Source: Pseudomonadota bacterium (lineage in GTDB: Bacteria; Pseudomonadota; Alphaproteobacteria; Paracaedibacterales; CAITNM01). From it: a stretch of DNA of 5,829 bases. Where the stretch lies: assembly GCA_026400695.1 (NCBI GenBank), contig JAPLON010000087.1, positions 1 to 5,829 on the forward strand, in the 5' to 3' direction. The notes beneath the pieces were generated by a model. That model was not told where the DNA came from and ran no database searches. It was given only the letters and a program-made list of their open reading frames with translations. The position numbers were made by a program, and so were the translations under genes. The first letter of the stretch is position 1, and every line of letters begins with the position of its first letter. This document shows positions 1 to 5,011 of this stretch, piece by piece.

Positions 1-2
1 AT

Positions 3-536
3 CAAATAAAAGGCCCTCCGGCTTGGAAGGTTAAGTATCCGGGAAAAATTAGTGGGGTTGATCGCCAAGAAAACGATCCATTAACAGCTGTTGAAATTGC
101 GGTTCTTACAGAACAAATGAATGCACAGCAGCGGGCGCGTACAATCAAGGGTGAATTTGAAGCTGCCTGTAAAGGTTCTCTAACTCCCGATGAAGCTGAG
201 TTTACTTATGGATATGATGCATTTAGAGGTTTTTACATTAAGGCAAGTGAACCCGTAAGCGGATTTGAGGAATTTTTTGATATTGGCGGCCATCCAATGC
301 TTCAAGAAATTTTAGATTCATTAGCCCTATGTCCAGGATTTGCTTTAGAGGATAGTTTAGCAGGAGCACATGAGGTTTGCGATCCAACCGGTGCTCTTAA
401 AAGTCAACACAAGAAAATTGGTGATGACCCAGATAAATCGCACCGTTGTCTTGCAATTGAATACTTAGTAATAAAGGGAATTATTTCAAGGGATTTAAAG
501 CTGCCTTTGGCGTTGCTGGTTGATTCTTGTTTTTAA
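3..536 (+). CDS. Unrecognised protein, 3' part only (5' end outside the window)
   Basis: The frame is open from the left edge (first full codon at 3) to TAA at 534-536, giving 177 visible codons. The first in-frame ATG (117) is probably internal: the 38 codons before it read as ordinary protein (QIKGPPAWKVKYPGK..., ending ...VEIAVLTEQ) with no stop, and no Shine-Dalgarno sequence precedes the ATG. I do not recognise the family. The visible part is soluble-looking, with no membrane span, an acidic mixed helix/loop composition, a patch with FEEFFDIGGHPMLQEIL, and a basic-acidic stretch SQHKKIGDDPDKSHRC before a hydrophobic C-terminus ending LLVDSCF. Whether it is exported cannot be judged because the N-terminus is missing. 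It is followed by a hairpin at 552-587 and is transcribed in the same direction as the small secreted gene at 698, but the 161-bp gap and a separate promoter candidate argue against an operon. The coding call is firm; the function is unknown. Confidence 0.8.
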   Translation, partial: QIKGPPAWKVKYPGKISGVDRQENDPLTAVEIAVLTEQMNAQQRARTIKGEFEAACKGSLTPDEAEFTYGYDAFRGFYIKASEPVSGFEEFFDIGGHPMLQEILDSLALCPGFALEDSLAGAHEVCDPTGALKSQHKKIGDDPDKSHRCLAIEYLVIKGIISRDLKLPLALLVDSCF

Positions 537-551
537 TTTCTGTTACCCATT

Positions 552-587
552 TAGGCAGGCGCTAATCTTATTAAGTCTACCTGCCTA
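552..587 (+). terminator. Hairpin downstream of the first gene (weak terminator candidate)
   Basis: TAGGCAGG (552-559) is the perfect reverse complement of CCTGCCTA (580-587), enclosing a 20-nt loop. It begins 15 nt after the stop codon of the first gene, where a terminator would be expected. No run of T follows the stem (TCAATTAAG), so it is not a canonical intrinsic terminator. The right arm lies inside the 25-bp repeat shared with the end of gltX, so the hairpin may be partly a by-product of that repeat. Confidence 0.35.
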
Positions 588-595
588 TCAATTAA
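571..595 (+). repeat. Direct repeat, left copy (matches the 3' end of gltX)
   Basis: This 25-bp segment matches 1202-1226 in the same orientation at 22 of 25 positions, with mismatches at 575, 576 and 588. The core CTACCTGCCTA followed by CAATTAA is shared after one T/C difference. The other copy lies inside the gltX coding sequence (codons for the LIGRQV region), so this copy looks like a fragment of a gltX 3' end. A weaker match may continue for about 15 bp to the left. The two copies bracket the small secreted gene. Confidence 0.6.
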
Positions 596-638
596 GATAA
601 TAATACAATAGAATATATCGCAAATGTTAATTTTTCCA

Positions 639-669
639 TTGCAATTTAATAATTATACACCTATATAAT
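639..669 (+). promoter_or_regulatory. Candidate promoter of the small secreted gene
   Basis: TTGCAA (639-644) serves as a -35 candidate. The -10 is either TATATA (662-667) at a 17-bp spacer or the perfect hexamer TATAAT (664-669) at 19 bp. It lies about 30 bp before the start codon at 698. The surrounding sequence is very AT-rich, so chance matches are likely, but the position suits the gene that follows. Confidence 0.45.
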
Positions 670-697
670 ATGCATATTATTTTTATGGGAAATTTAA

Positions 698-1054
698 ATG
701 TTTAATAAGGTTGTTTTAAGTTTATTGTTAACTTCAAGCGCAATTAATTATGCTATGGATGATGGTCATGTTGCTATAAGTCGTAAACGACCACATGGTG
801 GCGATCATAAGGATGAATCTTCAGCAAAAAGAAGAATAGTTGTTGATCTAGAAAGGTTAGGCATGCTTGCAAGAGCTGCAGCAATTGCAGAAGATACTGG
901 AAAATATCGTCGTGCCATCATGTATATTGAAGGTATAGCAGGTTTAGGACTTGTAAATCAAGCTGCACGAGATGTTCAGGCGGCACGCCTATTTATTGAG
1001 TCAAACACGCCTGTGGCAAGATTTACGCTTGACAGACTACTAAGACCCCTATGA
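698..1054 (+). CDS. Small secreted protein with a bipartite NLS-like motif
   Basis: This 118-residue protein has a short positive N-region (MFNK), a hydrophobic core (VVLSLLLTSSA, residues 5-15) and a likely signal peptidase site after A15 or A19. Next comes a strongly basic linker, KRPHGGDHKDESSAKRR (residues 30-46): two basic residues, 12 others, then KRR, which fits the classical eukaryotic bipartite nuclear localisation pattern. Residues 50-115 are probably helical. The segment ARAAAIAEDTGKYRRAIMYI (58-77) resembles one TPR- or MIT-like helical hairpin, though too weakly to name a domain. The ATG has only a poor ribosome site (GGGA about 8 nt upstream), but the signal peptide fixes the start. 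No family was recognised. Export is inferred from the signal peptide. A role in a host nucleus is speculative, as basic linkers can also bind DNA or RNA. It lies between two 25-bp direct repeats and converges on gltX. Confidence 0.7.
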   Translation: MFNKVVLSLLLTSSAINYAMDDGHVAISRKRPHGGDHKDESSAKRRIVVDLERLGMLARAAAIAEDTGKYRRAIMYIEGIAGLGLVNQAARDVQAARLFIESNTPVARFTLDRLLRPL

Positions 1055-1081
1055 GAAGGATGTTTTCTTAACGTGAGCTTC

Positions 1082-1130
1082 CCTGTATAAAAATTTTGGA
1101 ACAAAAACTATACCAAAGGTGTTATACAGG
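1082..1130 (+). other. Two-part RNA hairpin overlapping a ribosome binding site
   Basis: CCTGTATAA (1082-1090) pairs perfectly with TTATACAGG (1122-1130). An inner stem TTTGG (1095-1099) with CCAAA (1113-1117) forms after symmetrical 4-nt internal loops, leaving a 13-nt apical loop. The 3' arm runs into AGGAG (1128-1132), the ribosome binding site of the 16-codon frame at 1138, so folding would hide part of it. No T-run follows on either strand. That argues against a standard terminator for the secreted gene (+) or for gltX (-), although it sits where both transcripts would end. It could equally be a terminal inverted repeat of a decayed element. Confidence 0.5.
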
Positions 1131-1137
1131 AGACATT

Positions 1138-1188
1138 ATGAGAACTAAGATATTGAAGGTTCTCAAAGCCAATTCTGAAAATAGCTAG
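1138..1188 (+). CDS. 16-codon reading frame with a strong ribosome site (leader peptide or gene remnant)
   Basis: The frame reads MRTKILKVLKANSENS and ends at TAG 1186-1188. Its ribosome site AGGAG (1128-1132) is 5 nt before the ATG and is the best-looking + strand site in the window, which is why the frame is reported despite its length. The peptide is basic at the start and has no recognisable domain. Its last 4 bases overlap the end of gltX on the opposite strand. It may be a small regulatory peptide or the surviving 5' end of a gene lost when this junction formed. Expression is unproven. Confidence 0.3.
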   Translation: MRTKILKVLKANSENS

Positions 1189-2522
1189 AGCATTAACCGC
1201 ATTAATACTACCTGCCTACCAATTAATGGTAGCAACACTTTCATTTCAGGGCCGTGGTCCATTGCGGTTAAAGCTTGGCGCAGTGGCATAAACAATTCTT
1301 TTCCTTTGCGGCCAGTTTTTTCCTTAACATTTTGGGTCCAAGTCGCCCAGGTATTTTCATCCCATGGTTCTTCTGGCAAAAGTGACATGGCGGTTTTTAA
1401 AAAATCATGGTCTTGGCAAGTGCCAACAATTTTACCAAAGAAAATATCTTGCCATGGTTTTAAATCAGATAACTTTTCAATGTTGTCATGCACGGCGCGC
1501 CAGTGAGTTTCGCTAAAGTTTCCAAAGCCTGCTAAGTTCAAGTGTTGCTGCATTTGCGAAAATGGCATTAGGTGGTAAAGCTTATGGTTAAGCGCCCACA
1601 ATTCTTTTTCACTAAACCGTGGGGGTGTTCGGCTAAATATACTTAAGTCAAATGGTGCAGCTAATTCTTCCATTGTTAAAAATGGTTCAACTGGAAGTGA
1701 TGTGCCAAGTTTTGCCAATAGGCAAGCAATTGCCATGGGTTCAATACCACTATCGCGCATTTGCCCTAAGCTTAGGCTTCCTAGGCGTTTAGATAGTTTA
1801 TCACCATCTTCGTCCATCAGTAGGCTTGTGTGAGCGAAGGTTAGGGGATAATCCTTTTCTCCATTAGCTGCTTTGAACAACTGAATTTGAGTGGCAGTGT
1901 TGGTAACATGATCTTCACCGCGAATAATGTGGGTGATTTTGTAATCAATATCGTCAATTACAGAACATAAGCTGTATAAAAAGATTCCGTCTGCCCTAAT
2001 TAGCACTGGATCACTTAATTGAGATCCATCAAACTTCACAGGCCCACGAATTTTGTCATCCCAAACGATTGGGGTGTGATCAAGCTTAAATCGCCAGTGA
2101 GGAGTGCGTCCCTCAGCTTCGAATGCCGCAATCTCGGCGTCTGTTAAACTTAAGGCAGCACGGTCATAAATTGGAGGTTGCCCTTTGGCTAATTGGCGTT
2201 TGCGCTTGTAATCAAGCTCCTCTGGAGTTTCGTAGCAGGGATATAATCGACCAGATTCAATTAGTTTGTCTCGAATTTCCTTGTAGCGGTCAAATCGTGA
2301 TGATTGCTTGAAAGTATTATTGTGCTTTATGCCAAGCCAAGCTAGGTCTTCAAAAATGGCTTTTTCGTATTCTGGTTTTGAACGTTCCAGGTCAGTATCA
2401 TCAATGCGTAGTATAAATTCACCGCCATTTCGCAAACTATATAAATAATTAATTAGTGCTGCACGGGCATTGCCTATATGCAAGTACCCAGTGGGCGATG
2501 GGGCGAAACGAACGCGGATCAT
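1185..2522 (-). CDS. gltX: Glutamyl-tRNA synthetase (class I, GluRS)
   Basis: This enzyme charges tRNA-Glu with glutamate in the cytoplasm, using ATP. The 445 residues are close to the usual bacterial length (about 440-490). The N-terminus has the class I opening RFAPSPTGYLHIGNAR (residues 5-20), with HIGN at 15-18 as the HIGH motif, then RIDDTD (39-44), RGEDH (201-205) and the KMSKS-type loop DKLSKR (241-246). The C-terminal anticodon-binding part contains GRKGKELFMPLRQAL (404-418) and ends LLPLIGRQVVLMRLML. The insertion after YPCYET has one Cys rather than the zinc-binding set of E. coli GluRS. Many alphaproteobacteria carry two GluRS paralogues and make Gln-tRNA by amidation; which paralogue this is cannot be settled here. 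The ATG follows AGGT about 7 nt upstream. It is downstream of and codirectional with the LicC-like gene, with a 150-bp gap holding a stem-loop. The 3' end contains the right copy of the 25-bp repeat. Confidence 0.97.
   Translation of the reverse strand: MIRVRFAPSPTGYLHIGNARAALINYLYSLRNGGEFILRIDDTDLERSKPEYEKAIFEDLAWLGIKHNNTFKQSSRFDRYKEIRDKLIESGRLYPCYETPEELDYKRKRQLAKGQPPIYDRAALSLTDAEIAAFEAEGRTPHWRFKLDHTPIVWDDKIRGPVKFDGSQLSDPVLIRADGIFLYSLCSVIDDIDYKITHIIRGEDHVTNTATQIQLFKAANGEKDYPLTFAHTSLLMDEDGDKLSKRLGSLSLGQMRDSGIEPMAIACLLAKLGTSLPVEPFLTMEELAAPFDLSIFSRTPPRFSEKELWALNHKLYHLMPFSQMQQHLNLAGFGNFSETHWRAVHDNIEKLSDLKPWQDIFFGKIVGTCQDHDFLKTAMSLLPEEPWDENTWATWTQNVKEKTGRKGKELFMPLRQALTAMDHGPEMKVLLPLIGRQVVLMRLML
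1202..1226 (+). repeat. Direct repeat, right copy (inside the 3' end of gltX)
   Basis: This 25-bp segment lies within the last codons of gltX, read on the - strand as the LIGRQVVL region, and matches 571-595 at 22 of 25 bases in the same orientation. Because this copy is coding and belongs to a conserved gene, it is the likely original and the left copy the derivative. Confidence 0.6.
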
Positions 2523-2613
2523 GACTTTACCTAAATTGAGCTTAATCTTTAACTGAGATAATAGCGAAAAAGTTTAATAATAGCTACTTGGCGGATGTTG
2601 TGGTGATCTTTAT

Positions 2614-2653
2614 CCCGCGATCTTTGGGGGTTAAAATTTTGAAAGGTCGCGGG
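2614..2653 (-). terminator. GC-rich stem-loop between the LicC-like gene and gltX
   Basis: CCCGCGATCTTT (2614-2625) pairs with AAAGGTCGCGGG (2642-2653) at 11 of 12 positions, the remaining pair being G-U on one strand, around a 16-nt loop. On the - strand it begins 19 nt after the stop of the LicC-like gene and ends about 90 nt before the gltX start. No T-run follows the stem on either strand, so it may act as a factor-assisted terminator, a 3' end stabiliser or a dispersed palindromic element. It stands out as much more GC-rich than the flanking sequence. Confidence 0.5.
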
Positions 2654-2672
2654 GTATTTGCATTGTTGACGA

Positions 2673-3566
2673 TTATTTTCCTTCTAATTCTTTCATCAAA
2701 GGCAAAACATAACTAACAGCACGTTCGTAGTGTTCTTGAGTATCAATTTCTGTCCAAGGACATTGGTCTTCAAATCTCATTTTTAAAACATGTACTGGGT
2801 GTTCTTTGCAAACAGCAACTAGCCCATGTTCGTATTCCATTTTAAGATCAGGATTTTTTTTAAGAGCAGTTTCATAAGAATTGCACATGGCTTGGAAACA
2901 TTCACGTGACAGTTTGTAAATTCCAACTGATTCTGAATCAATTTCAAGTTCATCTTTATTTTTAGAAAGCTTCAATAAGTTGCCATTTCCATCCGCTTCA
3001 ACATAGACTTCATCTCCAGATTTTGTTGTGGTTGTGGATAGCATAACGTTTGGATGTGGGTCATTTATTAAGGCTTGCAAAGCTGATACAGGATAAATGA
3101 TGTCTGAATCTAGTAACAAAACTGATTCTGCTACAGAATCTTTAGCAAGGTAAATTGTGTGCATATTGCCAAATTTTGCAAAATCAGGATTGTGTAATAG
3201 GCCTACTATTGGATGCTTATATTTACCAGATAGCTCTTCATAATATTTGCTGCAATGACCTGTAATAAAAAGAATTCGTTCAATTCCGCCGCATACTAGG
3301 TGTTCTATGGACGAATAGATAATTGGTTGGCCTTCTACTTCAATAAAACCTTTGGGCTTTAATACGCCTGCTTCTCCAAATCGTGCTCCTCTACCAGCTG
3401 CAGGAATAATGGCAAGTAATGGTGTTTTTTGTGACGTTGATTTTTTCGCTGCATCTTCTTGTTCATGTTGGTCAAGAAGTGCAGATGCTGCTTCAGCAGC
3501 ATTTGCTTGTTCATGGTTAATAAAAAAAAGTAATACAAAAATTTGTGTGATTATAATTTTAAACAT
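2673..3566 (-). CDS. Secreted LicC-like nucleotidyltransferase (CTP:phospho-alcohol cytidylyltransferase type)
   Basis: The start at 3566 gives 297 residues and is chosen because GAGGA (3572-3576) sits 5 nt upstream and the protein then opens with a textbook signal peptide: MFKIIITQIFVLLFF, then a polar stretch ending ANA-AEA with cleavage after A23. The ATG at 3617 would add 17 residues, has no ribosome site and lies inside a stem-loop. After a linker (24-47), the sugar-phosphate nucleotidyltransferase fold begins at LLAIIPAAGRGARFG (50-64), followed by LKPKGFIEVEGQPII (69-83), HNPDFAKFGNMHTIYLA (125-141), the metal/product motif LLDSDI (151-156) and the closing WTEIDTQEHYERA (271-283). The NP-x4-GNMHTIYLA and EID features resemble LicC (CTP:phosphocholine cytidylyltransferase) and aminoethylphosphonate cytidylyltransferases. 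The fold is nearly certain; the exact substrate is not. The oddity is export of an enzyme that needs CTP. It is divergent to a LicD-like transferase, its likely partner. Confidence 0.88.
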   Translation of the reverse strand: MFKIIITQIFVLLFFINHEQANAAEAASALLDQHEQEDAAKKSTSQKTPLLAIIPAAGRGARFGEAGVLKPKGFIEVEGQPIIYSSIEHLVCGGIERILFITGHCSKYYEELSGKYKHPIVGLLHNPDFAKFGNMHTIYLAKDSVAESVLLLDSDIIYPVSALQALINDPHPNVMLSTTTTKSGDEVYVEADGNGNLLKLSKNKDELEIDSESVGIYKLSRECFQAMCNSYETALKKNPDLKMEYEHGLVAVCKEHPVHVLKMRFEDQCPWTEIDTQEHYERAVSYVLPLMKELEGK

Positions 3567-3571
3567 GGTTT

Positions 3572-3576
3572 TCCTC
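3572..3576 (-). promoter_or_regulatory. Ribosome binding site deciding the LicC-like start
   Basis: On the - strand, GAGGA is followed by AAACC and then the ATG at 3566. This is the only good site near the 5' end of the gene and supports the shorter protein that begins with the signal peptide. Confidence 0.75.
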
Positions 3577-3601
3577 AAAAAATTTATTAATTGATATGAA
3601 A

Positions 3602-3636
3602 AGGTAATAAGCGCCATTTAATCTATGGCATTACCT
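3602..3636 (-). promoter_or_regulatory. Stem-loop in the leader of the LicC-like gene (possible attenuator or operator)
   Basis: AGGTAAT (3602-3608) pairs with ATTACCT (3630-3636), and GCCAT (3613-3617) pairs with ATGGC (3625-3629), giving 12 base pairs with one 4-nt bulge (3609-3612) and a 7-nt loop. Read on the - strand, the 3' arm is followed by TTT, so the structure resembles a weak intrinsic terminator placed about 35 nt before the start codon. It could attenuate transcription or serve as a binding site for a dimeric regulator between the divergent genes. Confidence 0.5.
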
Positions 3637-3661
3637 CTTCATCTAATTTGATTTGCAAATC

Positions 3662-3676
3662 TTAATTATTCGTTAA
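3662..3676. promoter_or_regulatory. TTAA-N7-TTAA box (CtrA-like) between the divergent genes
   Basis: TTAA at 3662-3665 and TTAA at 3673-3676 are separated by exactly 7 bases, the spacing of the CtrA binding consensus in alphaproteobacteria. It lies about 95 bp from the LicC-like start and 140 bp from the LicD-like start, so it could serve either gene. TTAA is frequent in AT-rich DNA, and one such match alone is weak evidence. Confidence 0.35.
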
Positions 3677-3778
3677 GAAGGTGGGAGGTTTAAAATGTTG
3701 AGAAAATAAAGTTTGTATGGAAAACAATGTTGGTTTCTATGTTACAAGATTCACTAATTATTAATGTTTATTTAGTAG

Positions 3779-3811
3779 CCTATCACTAAGAAAGTTATTT
3801 ATGCGATAGGA
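3779..3811 (+). promoter_or_regulatory. Hairpin overlapping the ribosome site of the LicD-like gene
   Basis: CCTATC (3779-3784) pairs with GATAGG (3805-3810) around a 20-nt loop. The 3' arm overlaps the ribosome binding site AGGA (3808-3811), which stands 6 nt before the ATG at 3818 and is followed by five T residues. The stem is only 6 bp, so its effect is uncertain, but the ribosome site itself supports the start. Confidence 0.35.
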
Positions 3812-3817
3812 CTTTTT

Positions 3818-4951
3818 ATGTGTTTCTACCCTAAGGTTTTGGTGATTGCTCTGTTGTGGTTATCACTTACTAATTTTCTTTTTGCAAGTGACGAAGAAGA
3901 ATTAGATGTGGTTTCAGAAAGATCGTGTTTAACGAGAGTTAAGGAAAGAGTCCAAATATCTACGTTATGCGCTTTTGGTGCAGTCAAATTTGCTTTGTAT
4001 GGTAGTCTTGCTAAGACTATAACTGCAAAGGATTTTTCATCCGCACTATGGAGTGTAGCAGATTTTGCCATGATTCCTTTAAAAGGTATTAAGGCCGGTC
4101 TATATGAAATGACTTTACCTTGGCAAAAACCAAGAATCTCAAAAAATGCAGGGTTTACTCGCCCAATCTGTCAAGAAGATGTAAATGTGGTGAGCAAGAA
4201 AACGGAAGATCATGTTAAAGCGACTTATAGGTTAATGAAAGATATAGATGAAGCTTTTGGTAAAGTTAAGGATAAGGATTCTGATAAAGGACTTCCTTAT
4301 TTTGCTATATCTGGAACCCTTTTAGGAGCTATACGTCACGAAGGGTTTATCCCTTGGGATGATGATCTTGATATAGCAGTAACAGAAGAATACGAAAAAT
4401 CAATGCCAAAAGTTTTATGCTTGTTGCGTGAAAAAGGTTATAGAACTATTACCACAAAAGGTGTGTGTGCATCTCTTGTTGAAGCAGTTAAGTTATTTGT
4501 TAATGGAGAACTCAATTCACCAGATAAAGTTAGTGGAACTATAGGGCTTGCGTACAAAGGTTGGCGTATTGAGCGATGGTTTGATCGACCTATGGTTAAT
4601 TGTAAAGAAACAATTCCTTTTTGCGATATATTTTTGATGAAAAAAATTGGTAATCGTTATTGTTACGCAAATGGCTATCCTGAATTTTCAGTTCATGAAG
4701 ATGAGGTTTATCCTCTTCAAAAAGCAAAATTTGGTCCAATAAATATTTCTATTCCAAGAAATCCGTACTTGTTTCTTGATGGTGAATATCCAAAGTGGAC
4801 TGATCATATGCAAAAATATGGTCATGATTATGGGCATTGCCAGGCTGACCTGGCGCGTTTCACGGCACCTCTAGAAAAAATGTCTAAGGAACACTATCTA
4901 CCGGCAGGACCTTTTGGACCATTATGTGATCATGCTAAGAAGGATTTGTAA
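3818..4951 (+). CDS. Secreted LicD/fukutin-family phosphotransferase
   Basis: The 377-residue protein carries the signature of the LicD (fukutin-related) family: SGTLLGAIRHEGF (165-177) directly followed by IPWDDDLDIAV (178-188), the nucleotidyltransferase-fold acidic cluster that binds metal. A second acidic site is FCDIF (268-272), and the C-terminal part has YPLQKAKFGPINISIPRN (298-315) and YLFLDGEYPKW (317-327), as is usual. Family members transfer phosphocholine (LicD) or ribitol phosphate (fukutin) from a CDP-linked donor to glycans. The N-terminus MCFYPKVLVIALLWLSLTNF, then LFA-SDEEE, is a likely Sec signal with cleavage after A23. Residues 24-130 precede the catalytic core, include a mildly hydrophobic stretch (48-66) and match nothing I recognise. 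The gene is divergent to the LicC-like cytidylyltransferase, the expected donor-making partner. Family assignment is strong; donor and acceptor are unknown. An export signal on a LicD is unusual. The mature part has nine Cys residues. Confidence 0.92.
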   Translation: MCFYPKVLVIALLWLSLTNFLFASDEEELDVVSERSCLTRVKERVQISTLCAFGAVKFALYGSLAKTITAKDFSSALWSVADFAMIPLKGIKAGLYEMTLPWQKPRISKNAGFTRPICQEDVNVVSKKTEDHVKATYRLMKDIDEAFGKVKDKDSDKGLPYFAISGTLLGAIRHEGFIPWDDDLDIAVTEEYEKSMPKVLCLLREKGYRTITTKGVCASLVEAVKLFVNGELNSPDKVSGTIGLAYKGWRIERWFDRPMVNCKETIPFCDIFLMKKIGNRYCYANGYPEFSVHEDEVYPLQKAKFGPINISIPRNPYLFLDGEYPKWTDHMQKYGHDYGHCQADLARFTAPLEKMSKEHYLPAGPFGPLCDHAKKDL

Positions 4952-4961
4952 GGGGTAATAA

Positions 4962-5006
4962 AAGACTAAGTATTGGTGGGGTGTGTGTTTTGCAATACTT
5001 GGTCTT
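4962..5006. terminator. Bidirectional terminator between convergent genes
   Basis: AAGACTAAGTATTG (4962-4975) and CAATACTTGGTCTT (4993-5006) form a 14-bp stem with one T/G wobble and a 17-nt loop. It starts 10 nt after the stop of the LicD-like gene and, on the other strand, 5 nt after the stop of the membrane protein gene. On the - strand the stem runs into TTTTATTA, giving a proper U-rich tail. The + strand tail (AATTCC) is weaker. Confidence 0.8.
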
Positions 5007-5011
5007 AATTC

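Noticed and set aside
117..119. ATG at 117 as the real start of the first gene
   Set aside because: The frame stays open to the left edge with protein-like sequence, and there is no ribosome site before this ATG.
1082..1188. An insertion sequence end with the start of a transposase
   Set aside because: The perfect inverted arms and strong ribosome site are suggestive, but no transposase sequence, target duplication or second element end is visible, so no mobile element is called.
1306..2311. Two + strand open frames inside gltX (1306-1506 and 2123-2311)
   Set aside because: They lie wholly opposite the conserved gltX coding sequence, have no convincing ribosome site, and encode nothing recognisable.
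3567..3617. Upstream ATG at 3617 as the start of the LicC-like protein
   Set aside because: It has no ribosome site, lies within a stem-loop, and would put 17 extra residues ahead of a clean signal peptide, whereas the ATG at 3566 has GAGGA 5 nt upstream.
3801..3809. Minimal frame ATG CGA TAG just before the LicD-like start
   Set aside because: A two-codon frame with no ribosome site is expected by chance. It overlaps the hairpin arm but is not supported as a regulatory uORF.
3352..4071. Antisense open frames over the 5' parts of the LicC-like (3352-3594, +) and LicD-like (3826-4071, -) genes
   Set aside because: Both are shadows of well-supported genes on the other strand.
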